64,000 nt of DNA from Methanobacterium_B sp963825335 (lineage in GTDB: Archaea > Methanobacteriota > Methanobacteria > Methanobacteriales > Methanobacteriaceae): positions 1,116,001 through 1,180,000 of the forward strand of contig CAWGSP010000001.1 in the NCBI GenBank assembly GCA_963825335.1. The letters are read 5' to 3'. The stretch's first letter is position 1, and each line of letters begins with the position of its first letter. The position numbers and the translations under genes were made by a program. Positions 1 through 10,087 of the stretch are shown here, one piece after another. The notes below the pieces were generated by a model. It was not told where the DNA came from, did not search any database, and saw nothing but the letters and a program-made list of their open reading frames with translations.

Positions 1-61
1 TTTATTTTGTCCATTCCACAATATATTCTCCCTTAGAGTCGAACAGACAAAGAATAAAAAA

Positions 62-910
62 TTAGATGTCTTCATCTCTTAAAACTGCTGTTGCACGTCT
101 TGCAGCCCAGCATTGTATGCAGACCCCTATGGGCAGCCCTGCTGTGTGTGTATCTGCTAGTTCAACCTTGACGTCTAGGGCTGTTGTCTTACCCCCAAGA
201 CCCATTGGACCTATACCCGTTGCATTTATCAGTTCTAAAGTTTCATCTTCAAGTAATGCCAAGCGTTCATCGGGATTTTTAGCATTTATATCTCTTAATA
301 AAGCTTTTTTTGCGAGTTTGAGGGCATAATCGGATGATCCTCCTATACCTACCCCGATTCGGGTTGGTGGGCATGGTTTACCCCCCGCTGCTTTGACAGT
401 TTCGAGTACGAACTTTTTCACACCATCTACACCCTCACCAGGCAATCCCATTTTCAATGCATTGTTGTTCTCGGATCCAAACCCCTTAGGAAAAATTGTT
501 AATTCCATATAGTCACCATCAATAAGTTCAATATCAACGATCGGAATTCTTTTACCAGTATTTGTCCCAGTGTTATTCCGTGTGAATGGATCAACAACAT
601 TGGGGCGCAGTGGAATTTCAATGGTTGCTTTTTTTACACCATTTCTTATGCCGTCATAAAGGTTTTCAACCTTTACACTACCAAGTTTAACAAAAATTAT
701 TGGCAGACCAGTATCCTGACACATTGGTATCCCATTCTCGTGGGCAGCATCAATATTTTTGAGGACAGCATCAAGATTCAGCTTAGCTGTCTCATCACTT
801 TCATTATTGCATGCGATCTTTAAAGCATTCTTCACATCATGGGGAAGCTCAATAACTGCTTCTTTGTAAAGATTGTAAACTGTTTCTTCAACCCTTTTTT
901 GAGTAATCAT
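62..910 (-). CDS. fumA: Class I fumarate hydratase, alpha (N-terminal) subunit
   Basis: Catalyses the reversible hydration of fumarate to malate as the iron-sulfur half of a two-subunit class I fumarase; in methanogens this serves the partial reductive TCA route to biosynthetic precursors. The protein is about 282 residues from the chosen start. Visible signatures are the cysteine in IPMCQDTGLP, the CPPTRIGVGIGGSSDYA block, and a C-terminal CIQCWAARRATAVL, which fit the 4Fe-4S ligands of the family. The frame is open upstream to 991, but that start would lie above the transcript start predicted from a minus-strand TATA-like stretch near 1001-1012. The ATG at 910 has a GGAAGTG site and begins the conserved sequence. 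The beta subunit is not in the window. It lies 266 bp downstream of porF and probably has its own promoter. Confidence 0.9.
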   Translation of the reverse strand: MITQKRVEETVYNLYKEAVIELPHDVKNALKIACNNESDETAKLNLDAVLKNIDAAHENGIPMCQDTGLPIIFVKLGSVKVENLYDGIRNGVKKATIEIPLRPNVVDPFTRNNTGTNTGKRIPIVDIELIDGDYMELTIFPKGFGSENNNALKMGLPGEGVDGVKKFVLETVKAAGGKPCPPTRIGVGIGGSSDYALKLAKKALLRDINAKNPDERLALLEDETLELINATGIGPMGLGGKTTALDVKVELADTHTAGLPIGVCIQCWAARRATAVLRDEDI

Positions 911-1136
911 AACATTCACTTCCAAAGTTTTTTTGACACTAGTTTTATTTAAAAATTTTATCAAGATTCCAAGCAAACTAATTTGAATCATAAACTTTTC
1001 TTATTATAAAAAAATTTGAATTTAATGATATTTAAATTAATTAAAAAAAATTCTAACAATTTTTTTAGTTAACCATCGTCCTTTGATCTATGGGAATAAA
1101 ATTACAATTAGAAATAGATTGTTATGTCTTTGATTC

Positions 1137-1172
1137 AAAAAAAATATTTGAGGGATAAAAAAATAATTCCCC
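1137..1172 (-). terminator. U-rich terminator after the por operon
   Basis: Read on the minus strand, the bases just after the porF stop contain two T-runs separated by a short C-containing stretch. Oligo-U tracts are the usual archaeal termination signal. No strong hairpin is needed or seen. Confidence 0.45.
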
Positions 1173-1176
1173 TTAT

Positions 1177-1608
1177 TTAATACTTCATTATAGTTTTAAC
1201 CCTTCTAAGTTCGTCGGCAATTTTATCCCGTTTCATGGTTAACATGTCATCAGAATCCATTTTAAGGGCTTCTTTAGGGCATGTAGCTACGCATCTTGGG
1301 ATATCTTTGTCTAGGCAGAGGTTACATTTTTTAGCAATGCCATTCTCGTCCATGTGTATGGCACCGATAGGACAGGAATCTCTACATAATCCACAGCCTA
1401 TGCATTCATCTTCCATTATCACGATGGCACCGTCAATCTCGACTATAGCCTCTTCGGGACATACAGTCATGCATGGTGCCCTGTCTTTAGCACAGTGTAA
1501 ACAGTAGACTGGAACACCATTTATTACTCTTATGGCATTTTGTGGACAGTCTCGCTCACACCTTGAACATTCATCACAAAGTTCTGGTTTTGAAATCAGT
1601 TCTTTCAT
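1177..1608 (-). CDS. porF: Polyferredoxin PorF of pyruvate synthase
   Basis: Small soluble polyferredoxin of 143 residues. It has four cysteine quartets: CDECSRCERDC, CLHCAKDRAPCMTVC, CIGCGLCRDSC and CNLCLDKDIPRCVATC, enough for up to four 4Fe-4S clusters. It is the last gene of a porC-D-A-B-E-F run, the gene order known from methanogens, where PorE and PorF are thought to pass electrons to the anabolic pyruvate oxidoreductase. Only four bases separate it from porE, so the two are co-transcribed and probably translationally coupled. Assignment rests on position plus cysteine pattern, since polyferredoxins look alike outside context. Confidence 0.85.
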   Translation of the reverse strand: MKELISKPELCDECSRCERDCPQNAIRVINGVPVYCLHCAKDRAPCMTVCPEEAIVEIDGAIVIMEDECIGCGLCRDSCPIGAIHMDENGIAKKCNLCLDKDIPRCVATCPKEALKMDSDDMLTMKRDKIADELRRVKTIMKY

Positions 1609-1612
1609 CTAT

Positions 1613-2113
1613 TCAGACCTCCTTTGTGAGAACTTTCTTAGTCCTTGAATTTGTTGTCAGAATTTTTGTTAGGTCTGTGCCTCGGCCTTTCTTTTTACCC
1701 AGTCCACTCAATTTAGCTATGTGTTTTTTCTGCCTCTCGATCTTCATCAGTTCGGTATCGACCTTGGCTATTGCTCTTTTGGAGCAAGCTGTTACACATG
1801 CAGGTGTATCTCTATCCGGGCACTGGTGGCATTTTTGTGCTTTCCTCTCATGGAGAGTTATAGATCCGAATGGGCAAACCATAAGACATAATCCACAACC
1901 TATACACTTTTCAGATGCGATATCCAGTTCTATGGCCTCGGTTGGGCACATCAACTTGCATGGAGCATTTTCACATTGCTGGCATATGATTGGATAGAAT
2001 GATCCTCCAATTTCCCTTACAGATATCCTAGATGTTCCATATATTTTCTTACAAGCTTCTTCACAGTCCCCACAACCATCGCAGAGGTCTGGCTGAATCA
2101 TTATCTTATCCAA
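1613..2113 (-). CDS. porE: Polyferredoxin PorE of pyruvate synthase
   Basis: 166-residue polyferredoxin with four cysteine quartets (CDGCGDCEEAC, CQQCENAPCKLMC, CIGCGLCLMVC, CHQCPDRDTPACVTAC) and a lysine-rich tail of about 45 residues. In methanogens PorE is an electron-transfer partner of the four-subunit pyruvate:ferredoxin oxidoreductase. The start is a TTG at 2113: a GGGGGT site sits seven bases upstream of it, whereas the next in-frame ATG, four codons in, has none. It follows porB by 15 bp. The basic tail is unusual for a ferredoxin and could dock to an acidic partner; that is inference. Confidence 0.85.
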   Translation of the reverse strand: MDKIMIQPDLCDGCGDCEEACKKIYGTSRISVREIGGSFYPIICQQCENAPCKLMCPTEAIELDIASEKCIGCGLCLMVCPFGSITLHERKAQKCHQCPDRDTPACVTACSKRAIAKVDTELMKIERQKKHIAKLSGLGKKKGRGTDLTKILTTNSRTKKVLTKEV

Positions 2114-2128
2114 TTTCTTGACCCCCCA

Positions 2129-2995
2129 TTAAATTTTAAGCTCGACGCAGACAGCATCTACATGGCTTTGAATCATTTCTTTTTCCAATTCTGTCAGATG
2201 TTTGAATCTTTTTTGTGCTTTCAAGTATTCATTAACTGATTTTCTCTGAATTGGCCTATATGTGACCTTAAATTCCCCATTCACTATTTCATAGAGTATC
2301 CATGATCCTGTTTCAACTGCAAGCCTTCCTAGTTCTATGGTTTTAGCCGGAGCATAACCCCATCCTGTTGTGCAGGGTTGCTGCAGATGAATATAGGCTG
2401 GGCCATCAACTTCCATTGCCTTTTTAACTTTTTTCATGAAATCTTCAGGATAAGATATTGAGGCCGTTGCAACGTATGGAACACCATGTGCAGCTATTAT
2501 CATTGGCACATTCTTTTTGGGTCTATCCTCGCCGAAACTTTCCTTTCCATGAGGTGAGGTTGTCGTGGATGCTCCGAATGGTGTTGCCCCACTCCTCTGT
2601 ATACCCGTGTTCATGTACGCTTCATTATCGTAACATATATAAATTAAATTATGTCCTCTTTCCATGGCACCCGAAAGAGCTTGAAGTCCTATATCAGCTG
2701 TTCCTCCATCTCCACCAAATACAACAACATTTGTGTCGGTTCTTCCTTGTGATTTCAGTGCAGCCTCAACACCCGATGCTACTGCTGCGGCATTCTCGAA
2801 TGCTACATGCATCCATGGAATTTCCCAAGCAGTTTCAGGGTAGGGTGTTGTGATAACTTCTAAACATCCTGTTGCAGATACAGCAATGGTGTTTTCCCCC
2901 AGCACTTTGAGTGCTAGTCTAACACCTATGGTAGCACCGCATCCAGCGCATGCTCTGTGTCCTGGTGCAAGGAATTCTTTGTCAGATATTTCCAT
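2129..2995 (-). CDS. porB: Pyruvate:ferredoxin oxidoreductase beta subunit
   Basis: TPP-binding subunit of pyruvate synthase, which reductively carboxylates acetyl-CoA to pyruvate. The 288 residues show CAGCGA near the N-terminus (cluster/TPP region of 2-oxoacid oxidoreductases), GGDGGTADIG followed by YDNEAYMNTG (the TPP and magnesium site), and PCTTGWGYAP, which is typical of PorB rather than KorB. The ATG directly abuts the porA stop codon and its GGAGGAG ribosome site lies inside porA, so translation is coupled. 2-Oxoglutarate oxidoreductase was considered and set aside on this motif and on the PorA sequence. Confidence 0.93.
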   Translation of the reverse strand: MEISDKEFLAPGHRACAGCGATIGVRLALKVLGENTIAVSATGCLEVITTPYPETAWEIPWMHVAFENAAAVASGVEAALKSQGRTDTNVVVFGGDGGTADIGLQALSGAMERGHNLIYICYDNEAYMNTGIQRSGATPFGASTTTSPHGKESFGEDRPKKNVPMIIAAHGVPYVATASISYPEDFMKKVKKAMEVDGPAYIHLQQPCTTGWGYAPAKTIELGRLAVETGSWILYEIVNGEFKVTYRPIQRKSVNEYLKAQKRFKHLTELEKEMIQSHVDAVCVELKI

Positions 2996-4147
<1,152 letters not shown>

Positions 4148-4148
4148 C

Positions 4149-4391
4149 TTATTCTCTCTCCATTTTTATTGCCTTAACAGGACATTCTACTTCACAAATG
4201 CCGCATCCTTTACAAAAATCGTAATCTATATCATAATCTTTATTAATACAACCTTCTGGGCAGAACATAATACAGTTTTCGCATTTTATGCATGTCTCTT
4301 TGTCAAGTATAGGTTTAAATGTTCTCCAGCTACCTGTTTTATTCTGACGAGTACTACCCGGGTTTTTAACACCTGCTCCTATTGATACCAT
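4149..4391 (-). CDS. porD: Pyruvate:ferredoxin oxidoreductase delta (ferredoxin) subunit
   Basis: 80-residue ferredoxin-type subunit with two full CxxCxxCxxxC motifs, CIKCENCIMFC and CKGCGICEVEC, for two 4Fe-4S clusters. The leader GSWRTFKPILDKETC is typical of PorD. It carries electrons between the TPP site in PorB and external ferredoxins. It is 26 bp downstream of porC and one base upstream of porA, inside the porCDABEF operon. Confidence 0.93.
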   Translation of the reverse strand: MVSIGAGVKNPGSTRQNKTGSWRTFKPILDKETCIKCENCIMFCPEGCINKDYDIDYDFCKGCGICEVECPVKAIKMERE

Positions 4392-4417
4392 GAAATCACC
4401 TTTATAATTAATTTAAT

Positions 4418-4951
4418 CTATCCCTCTTTTGCAGCTTCATATGCTAGCATAGCGGCTTTAGCGTTCTTTTCGCCAATTTCTCCACTGAAGGTTTCCTTTA
4501 TGATCTTGATTATTGATTCTATTGAAACTATACCGGTAACACCTGCAAATGCGCCTAATAGTATGGTGTTCACAATTGGAACACCTAGGATGTCTAGTGC
4601 TATTCCGGTTGCGTCTACCTTATGAATCTCAATACCGTTAACTGTTTCCACACCATTATTGGTGTTTATTATCATTTTTCCATTCTCCTCAAGTCCAGCA
4701 AATACATCTACGACTTCAAGGAGGCCGTCATCCAGAACTACTACGTAATCTGGTTTGTAAACTTGATATCTCCTTCTGATGGGTTGGTCATCTATCCGAG
4801 TAAACGCCATTACAGGGGCTCCTCTTCTCTCAACACCGAAAAATGGGAATGCTTGGCAATATTTACCGTCTTCAAATGCGGCTTTTGCTAGTATCTCTGC
4901 TGCTGTAACTGCGCCTTGTCCCCCACGTCCGTGAAAGCGAATTTCAATCAT
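4418..4951 (-). CDS. porC: Pyruvate:ferredoxin oxidoreductase gamma subunit
   Basis: 177-residue gamma subunit and first gene of the por operon. The N-terminus [19 protein letters not shown] and the [17 protein letters not shown] block are hallmarks of the gamma domain of 2-oxoacid oxidoreductases and match the pyruvate type. The ATG at 4951 is preferred over a GTG one codon upstream because a perfect GGAGGT lies about eight bases before it. It is divergent from the dihydropteroate-synthase-like gene, with about 110 bp shared as a promoter region. Confidence 0.93.
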
Positions 4952-4954
4952 CAC

Positions 4955-5062
4955 TCATACCTCCATTCTTCATAGTTAATCATTATAAATTGTAATATAT
5001 ATACGTGTTGGTAACGATCTTATAGTAAAGATCTTAACATAAATACCGAAAGAGGCACCCAT
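4955..5062. promoter_or_regulatory. Divergent promoter region, por operon and DHPS-like gene
   Basis: A+T-rich block between two divergent genes. An alternating TATATATA stretch at about 4996-5006 can act as a TATA box toward por (minus) or toward the plus gene. An inverted repeat GATCTT-N6-AAGATC at 5016-5033 lies just after it and is a candidate operator. No factor can be named. Confidence 0.4.
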
Positions 5063-6682
5063 ATGAATATCCTAATAATCACCGGAAAACTTGCAAGTCA
5101 GCTAGTAATGAGGGAATCGCAAAAATCAAAGCATAATGTTCGTGTACATGTCGTTCAAACGCCAATAGCTGCTTTTTTAACTCCCAAAAGAATTGTTGCG
5201 GAACTTGAAAAGTACGGTGTAGATCGGGATAATATTGGATCTGCAGAGTTGGATATGATCAATCAAGTTGATAAACTTGATATAAAATCAATCGATCTCA
5301 TACTAACTCCGGGTCTGTTAAGGAAAGATGTAAGTTACGTTGAAGAAAAAACAGGCATAAAAACACGTAAAGGACCTACAGATGCAGCTGACCTTGCACT
5401 AGTTATTGAAATGATTGACGAACTCGATCTATCATCAATAACACCTGCTGACAAATTGATCGAAGATGAGTTGCAAAAAAAAGCTCTGAAATTTATAGAA
5501 GACTTCGAGATGGATGAAACTAACAGAATTAAACTTCTTAAAAAGCCTGAAAATATACTCGTGGGTAAACTCCCTGTGGGTGAAGACTTTCCAATGCGTG
5601 TACTAGCAGAAATTGCTAATGCTCCCATACTGGATGATGATGAGCTTTTGAGAAGGGCGGAATACTTTGTGAGATCGGGTGCAGACATGGTTGACATTGG
5701 TATGGTAGCAGGTGAAACATTAGATGAGCGAATACCCAGGATGGTTAATTTGCTCAAGGAAAATCTTGACGTTGCAGTGAGTATAGATACACTAAACCCA
5801 ATTGAGATCAAAGCTGCTGTAGACTCTGGTGTGGACATGGTTTTAAGCCTTGATCACGGTAACTATGAAGAAGTAATCCCATATTTAGAAGAAAAGAATA
5901 TTCCGGCAGTAATTCTTCCAACAGATTATACTAGCGGATGGGTGCCAGAAACTGTTGATGATAGGGTCGGATCAATAGAAGATTTGAGACGTAAATGCAG
6001 TAAAATTGATGTTCTAGCAGATCTCATACTCGATCCAATTAACAGTACCAGTACAATAGATTCAATAATGGCGTGTCACAAGTTTAAGAAAAGAAACAGG
6101 GAACCAGTTTTCTTTGGGGTCGGTAACGTGACAGAATTATTAGACGCAGATTCTACAGGGGTTAATGCTCTCCTTTCTGGTATTGCTATGGAACTTCGTG
6201 CAAGTGTACTTTTTACACCCGAAGAGAGTGGTAAAACATTAGGCAGTGTTAAAGAGCTTGCAGTTTCGTCGGATATGATGTTTCTGGCTAAAAATAGGAA
6301 TTCGATTCCAAAGGATCTTGGGATAAATCTTGTACTATTCAAGGACAAGAAAAAACCAAGCCCAATATTAGAAAACTATGATCTTCCCATCGTGACTGCA
6401 GAAGAAGATTATAAATTTATCCATGACCCTGCAGGCAGTTTCAAGATAATTATAGATGAAAACCAGATCAAAGTTGTTCAATATATAAAAATGAAACCAC
6501 AGATCATGGTTGTGGGCTCAACAGCAAAGGCAGTATACGACGAAATACTCAAAAGAGGATTAATATCACGGATGGAACATGCAACTTACATGGGATCCGA
6601 ACTCGAAAAGGCGGAAATTGCTTTGAAACTTGGTAAAAATTATATACAAGACTTTCCATTATTCGATAATATATTTGGTTAA
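5063..6682 (+). CDS. Dihydropteroate synthase-related protein
   Basis: 539-residue protein of the methanogen DHPS-like family (the TIGR00284 type). The first 160 residues have no motif I recognise. Residues about 170-400 form the pterin-binding TIM-barrel part, with EYFVRSGADMVDIGMVAGET, VAVSIDTLNP and LILDPINSTS resembling the DHPS substrate-binding strands. The C-terminal 130 residues are again family-specific. A role in methanopterin (C1-carrier) synthesis is a reasonable guess from the fold but is not shown by the sequence. The start is the ATG at 5063 with a weak AGAGG site. It is divergent from por. Confidence 0.8.
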   Translation: MNILIITGKLASQLVMRESQKSKHNVRVHVVQTPIAAFLTPKRIVAELEKYGVDRDNIGSAELDMINQVDKLDIKSIDLILTPGLLRKDVSYVEEKTGIKTRKGPTDAADLALVIEMIDELDLSSITPADKLIEDELQKKALKFIEDFEMDETNRIKLLKKPENILVGKLPVGEDFPMRVLAEIANAPILDDDELLRRAEYFVRSGADMVDIGMVAGETLDERIPRMVNLLKENLDVAVSIDTLNPIEIKAAVDSGVDMVLSLDHGNYEEVIPYLEEKNIPAVILPTDYTSGWVPETVDDRVGSIEDLRRKCSKIDVLADLILDPINSTSTIDSIMACHKFKKRNREPVFFGVGNVTELLDADSTGVNALLSGIAMELRASVLFTPEESGKTLGSVKELAVSSDMMFLAKNRNSIPKDLGINLVLFKDKKKPSPILENYDLPIVTAEEDYKFIHDPAGSFKIIIDENQIKVVQYIKMKPQIMVVGSTAKAVYDEILKRGLISRMEHATYMGSELEKAEIALKLGKNYIQDFPLFDNIFG

Positions 6683-6766
6683 ACATCAGGATATTATATG
6701 TTAATAGATTATAATCCAGTCAATATCATTTTATAAAAATTGATGCAACATATTTGGAGTACTAAA

Positions 6767-7705
6767 ATGAATTCGTGTGACAAGTGCGGTAATCCCAAAA
6801 TCGTAATTAGAAAGAAACAATCAGGGCAGAGTCTTTGCAGTGACTGTTTCATAGAATCCACCCAAAAGAAAGTTTTAAAAGATATCCGCAAATATGGACT
6901 ACTGAAAAAGGGTGATAAAATATTACTGGGTCTTTCAGGTGGTAAAGATAGTGTAATGCTCTTGGATATCCTTAATTCACTCAGAAAAAGGAATATAATA
7001 GATCTTGTAGCAGTAACAATCGATGAGGGTATATGTGGTTACAGGGAAAAAGGAGTAGATATTGCCCGGAGAAATGCAGAAAAATTGGGTGTTGAACACA
7101 GGGTTGTCACATTCAAGGAGTACTTTGGCACGACACTAGATGATATAATATCAAACACAGTTAAAGACAGTAGAAGAAATGCTTGCACCTACTGTGGAGT
7201 TTTCAGGCGATGGATATTTAACCGTGTTGCAAGAGAAGAGGGAGCTACAAGGGTAGCTACAGGACACAACCTCGACGATGAAACACAATCGATATTAATG
7301 AATTATTTGGAGGGTAATATACAGAATTTAACGCGTATAGGTCCTAAATCTGAGTCGCAGAACGATATGTTCACTGTAAAAATTAAACCTCTCAGAGAAA
7401 TACCTGAAAGAGAAGTGGGACTGTACGTAGTTGCAAAAGAACTCGAAGTTCACTTCGCTGGATGTCCATATGCAGGCGAATCATTCCGTTCTGAAGTTGG
7501 TAGTTTCATAAAAAAACTTTCAAATGAACATCCCACAATAATGTACTCAACACTTAGAGGTTTTGATAAAATTAAACCCATTCTCAAAAAGGAGTTTGGA
7601 ACGGAATCCATCAACAATGCCTGCGAAAGATGCGGGGAACCGAGTGCAACTACCTTTTGTAAGGCGTGCATTTTTTTGAATGCTTGGGAAGGCATCGATG
7701 AATGA
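6767..7705 (+). CDS. ncsA: tRNA 2-thiolation protein, NcsA/Ctu1 (TtuA) family
   Basis: PP-loop ATPase that adenylates and thiolates wobble uridine (or another tRNA position) with sulfur from a ubiquitin-like carrier. Seen in order: an N-terminal zinc finger CDKCG...CSDC, the PP-loop LLGLSGGKDSVML, the catalytic CTYCG segment, a second conserved cysteine in AGCPYAGES, and a C-terminal zinc finger CERCGEPS...CKAC. The track start at 6740 is too far upstream; the ATG at 6767 has a GGAG nine bases before it and begins right at the zinc finger, giving 312 residues. The next gene encodes the likely sulfur carrier, which supports the assignment. Confidence 0.88.
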   Translation: MNSCDKCGNPKIVIRKKQSGQSLCSDCFIESTQKKVLKDIRKYGLLKKGDKILLGLSGGKDSVMLLDILNSLRKRNIIDLVAVTIDEGICGYREKGVDIARRNAEKLGVEHRVVTFKEYFGTTLDDIISNTVKDSRRNACTYCGVFRRWIFNRVAREEGATRVATGHNLDDETQSILMNYLEGNIQNLTRIGPKSESQNDMFTVKIKPLREIPEREVGLYVVAKELEVHFAGCPYAGESFRSEVGSFIKKLSNEHPTIMYSTLRGFDKIKPILKKEFGTESINNACERCGEPSATTFCKACIFLNAWEGIDE

Positions 7706-7821
7706 AATTTTTTTTATCTTTTAATATTAGTAAGCACTGGATCAAATAGCACATAAAAAAAATAAAGGTTTATATTCAATAAATTCTATGGTAATATGAT
7801 CCAACTCTGGAGAAAAGTTTG

Positions 7822-8022
7822 ATGAAAATAAAAGTGATCATAGGGGAAAAAGAAGATATAATAGAATTTTCCGGCAAAAAAACCGTAAAGGAACTTCTTG
7901 AAAGCATTGCAATAGCGTCAGAAACAGTTGTTGTTAAAAAAAATGATTGTATAGTCATTGAAGAGGAACCGATAGTTGATGGGGACTCAGTAGAAATTAT
8001 ACAGGTTATTTATGGTGGATGA
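7822..8022 (+). CDS. MoaD/ThiS-like ubiquitin-fold sulfur carrier (SAMP-like)
   Basis: 66-residue beta-grasp protein ending in the diglycine VIYGG that is adenylated and thiocarboxylated in this family. EFSGKKTVKELLESI and EEPIVDGDSVEIIQ match the ThiS/MoaD pattern. The ATG at 7822 is chosen because GGAG lies nine bases upstream. A TATA-like TTTATATTC near 7770 suggests its own promoter. Placement 116 bp after the tRNA thiolase points to a role as its sulfur donor; a molybdopterin or protein-modifier role cannot be excluded. Confidence 0.82.
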   Translation: MKIKVIIGEKEDIIEFSGKKTVKELLESIAIASETVVVKKNDCIVIEEEPIVDGDSVEIIQVIYGG

Positions 8023-8095
8023 CTATTATTTTAAATCATTTTTTTTAGACGTATTTTAATTATTTTACATTACCCGTGTTTGGATGTGAATTTGA

Positions 8096-9109
8096 GTGAA
8101 AGATTTTAGCATTATAGAAGAGAATATCGAAGCCTACTTCAACGTGGGGGGATTTCATTCTACTCCAGAGGGTTCTTTTTTTGTTGTCAATGACTACGAT
8201 GCTGAAAAATTTTCTATGCTCATAAAAGATCTCGACAAAATAGGTTACATACCATTCATTGAACATTATGCTGGAACTTACAGGATAGGGATAGCAGGAA
8301 AAAAGGCGAGTGGAAAAACCAGAATACATTTAAATCTAATTCTTTTTGTTGCAACTGTTGTAACAACTGTTTATGCAGGATATAAGTTCAGTGGCGGGAC
8401 AATATTTGATGGTCTGGCCTTCGCAGTGGCACTTTTAGCTATATTGGGAGTTCATGAAACAGCCCATTACTATGCTGCAAGAAAACACGATGTTGATTCA
8501 ACCTTACCCTACTTCATACCCGCACCTACATTAATCGGAACATTTGGGGCTGTTATCAATATTAGATCACCCATACCTGATAAAAATTCCCTGTTTGATC
8601 TTGGTTTCAGCGGACCATTGGCGGGACTGATCATTGCTATTCCCGTTCTCATCATTGGGATTTCACTTTCAAAGGTAGCCCCCATTGGTACTGGTTCGTT
8701 GACATTCACCCCTCCCCTTATCATGACTATAATAATGCATTTCGTTGCTCCACCAATACCAACTGGATATGAGCTCCAAATTGATTCACTTGCATTTGCA
8801 GGTTGGGTCGGTATAATAGTGACATTATTGAACCTAATGCCTGTTGCTTTCTTAGACGGGGGCCATATAGTTCGTTCACTATTTAATAACAGGATACACA
8901 GGATTATATCAATAATCGGGGTATTTATAACCCTTGTATTGGGGTGGATTCCGATGTCGATTCTTATGATGTTGATACTGGTATTGAACAAGAGACATCC
9001 AGGGGCCCTCGATGATGTTTCAACCTTAACTTCGTGGAGAAAATTGATGGCTGCTTTGATGTTAATAATTTTCATATTATGCCTATCCCCTATGCCACAG
9101 ATACTATAA
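8096..9109 (+). CDS. Site-2 protease (M50 family) membrane metalloprotease
   Basis: 337-residue integral membrane zinc protease. A soluble N-terminal part (about residues 1-78) is followed by several hydrophobic segments. The zinc motif HETAH is at residues 120-124 and the second motif NLMPVAFLDGGH near 245-256 supplies the aspartate ligand, so the active site looks complete. The start is a GTG at 8096 with GGATGTGA upstream; no ATG lies near. Family members cleave membrane-anchored substrates; the substrate is unknown. It follows the sulfur-carrier gene by 73 bp. Confidence 0.87.
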   Translation: MKDFSIIEENIEAYFNVGGFHSTPEGSFFVVNDYDAEKFSMLIKDLDKIGYIPFIEHYAGTYRIGIAGKKASGKTRIHLNLILFVATVVTTVYAGYKFSGGTIFDGLAFAVALLAILGVHETAHYYAARKHDVDSTLPYFIPAPTLIGTFGAVINIRSPIPDKNSLFDLGFSGPLAGLIIAIPVLIIGISLSKVAPIGTGSLTFTPPLIMTIIMHFVAPPIPTGYELQIDSLAFAGWVGIIVTLLNLMPVAFLDGGHIVRSLFNNRIHRIISIIGVFITLVLGWIPMSILMMLILVLNKRHPGALDDVSTLTSWRKLMAALMLIIFILCLSPMPQIL

Positions 9110-9195
9110 GATCAACGGTGATAAACAATTTAAATCGTTATAAAATTTGTTTTAATCTAAATTAATTCATAAACAAACTCTAAAAGGAGATGAAA

Positions 9196-10059
9196 ATGAA
9201 AGTTTACTATGAATGTGCAGCATGTTTTTTGAGGCAGTCGAAGGAAGCCCTTGATCTTGCAACAGATAATGAATCATTGAAGATGGATGTTACCGAACGT
9301 GTGATCAATATTGTATCAGAAAATTTTCATAAAGGGGCATCTTCCAATGTTATTGGGACAGAGATCCATAGGACCGTTAAGCAAAGAACTGGTAACAACG
9401 ATCCCTACAGCAGACAGAGAAATATTTCCAATGATATTGCACTGGATTTCCTTCCAAAGGTCAGAAATATTTTAGGTGAAGATAAAGATCTTAGAAATTA
9501 TATTAAAGCTGCAATAGCCGGAAATGTTATCGATTTTGGAGCGCTTGGTGTTAATGGAAACATGGATTCTTTGATAGTTAAAACAATGGAAAAAGATATT
9601 GCATTAGACCATTCTGAAGAACTTGAAAATGAGTTAAAGAAATCAAAAACAGTGCTCTATCTTGCTGACAATATCGGAGAAATAGTTTTTGACAAACTAC
9701 TCATTGAAAAACTAAAAGATTACCAAGTGGATGTTGTAGTCGCCCTCAAAGAAAAACCAATTTTAAACGATGCATGCATTGACGATGCCCTGAAAATAGG
9801 GTTGGACAAGGTAGCCCAGCTAGTATCAACAGGCACAGATTCAATTGGAATAATAGAACAAGATGTTTCTTTTGAGTTTATGAAACTTTTTAATGCATCA
9901 GACATGGTTATATCCAAGGGATTGGGCAACTACGAGGGTTTGGGGGAGATGAATATTACAAAACCGATATTCTGTCTTCTTAATGCAAAATGTGAACCTG
10001 TTGCACGAGATATTGGTGTCAAGCGGGGAGATAATGTAGTTTTAAAGCTTAAACAATAG
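9196..10059 (+). CDS. DUF89 / ARMT1-like damage-control phosphatase family
   Basis: 287-residue protein with the family features: N-terminal ECAACFLRQ cysteines, the metal-binding LYLADNIGEIVFDKLLIE segment, and C-terminal VISKGLGNYEGL. Bacterial, plant and human relatives hydrolyse phosphate from damaged or surplus phosphometabolites with a divalent metal; the archaeal substrate is not known. Two ATGs are possible; the second (9196) is chosen because GGAG at 9186-9189 abuts the first and is six bases from the second. Followed after 28 bp by an NAD-binding protein, probably one operon. Confidence 0.8.
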   Translation: MKVYYECAACFLRQSKEALDLATDNESLKMDVTERVINIVSENFHKGASSNVIGTEIHRTVKQRTGNNDPYSRQRNISNDIALDFLPKVRNILGEDKDLRNYIKAAIAGNVIDFGALGVNGNMDSLIVKTMEKDIALDHSEELENELKKSKTVLYLADNIGEIVFDKLLIEKLKDYQVDVVVALKEKPILNDACIDDALKIGLDKVAQLVSTGTDSIGIIEQDVSFEFMKLFNASDMVISKGLGNYEGLGEMNITKPIFCLLNAKCEPVARDIGVKRGDNVVLKLKQ

Positions 10060-10087
10060 AAATCTGTTCAAAAGGGGGTGTTGTTAA

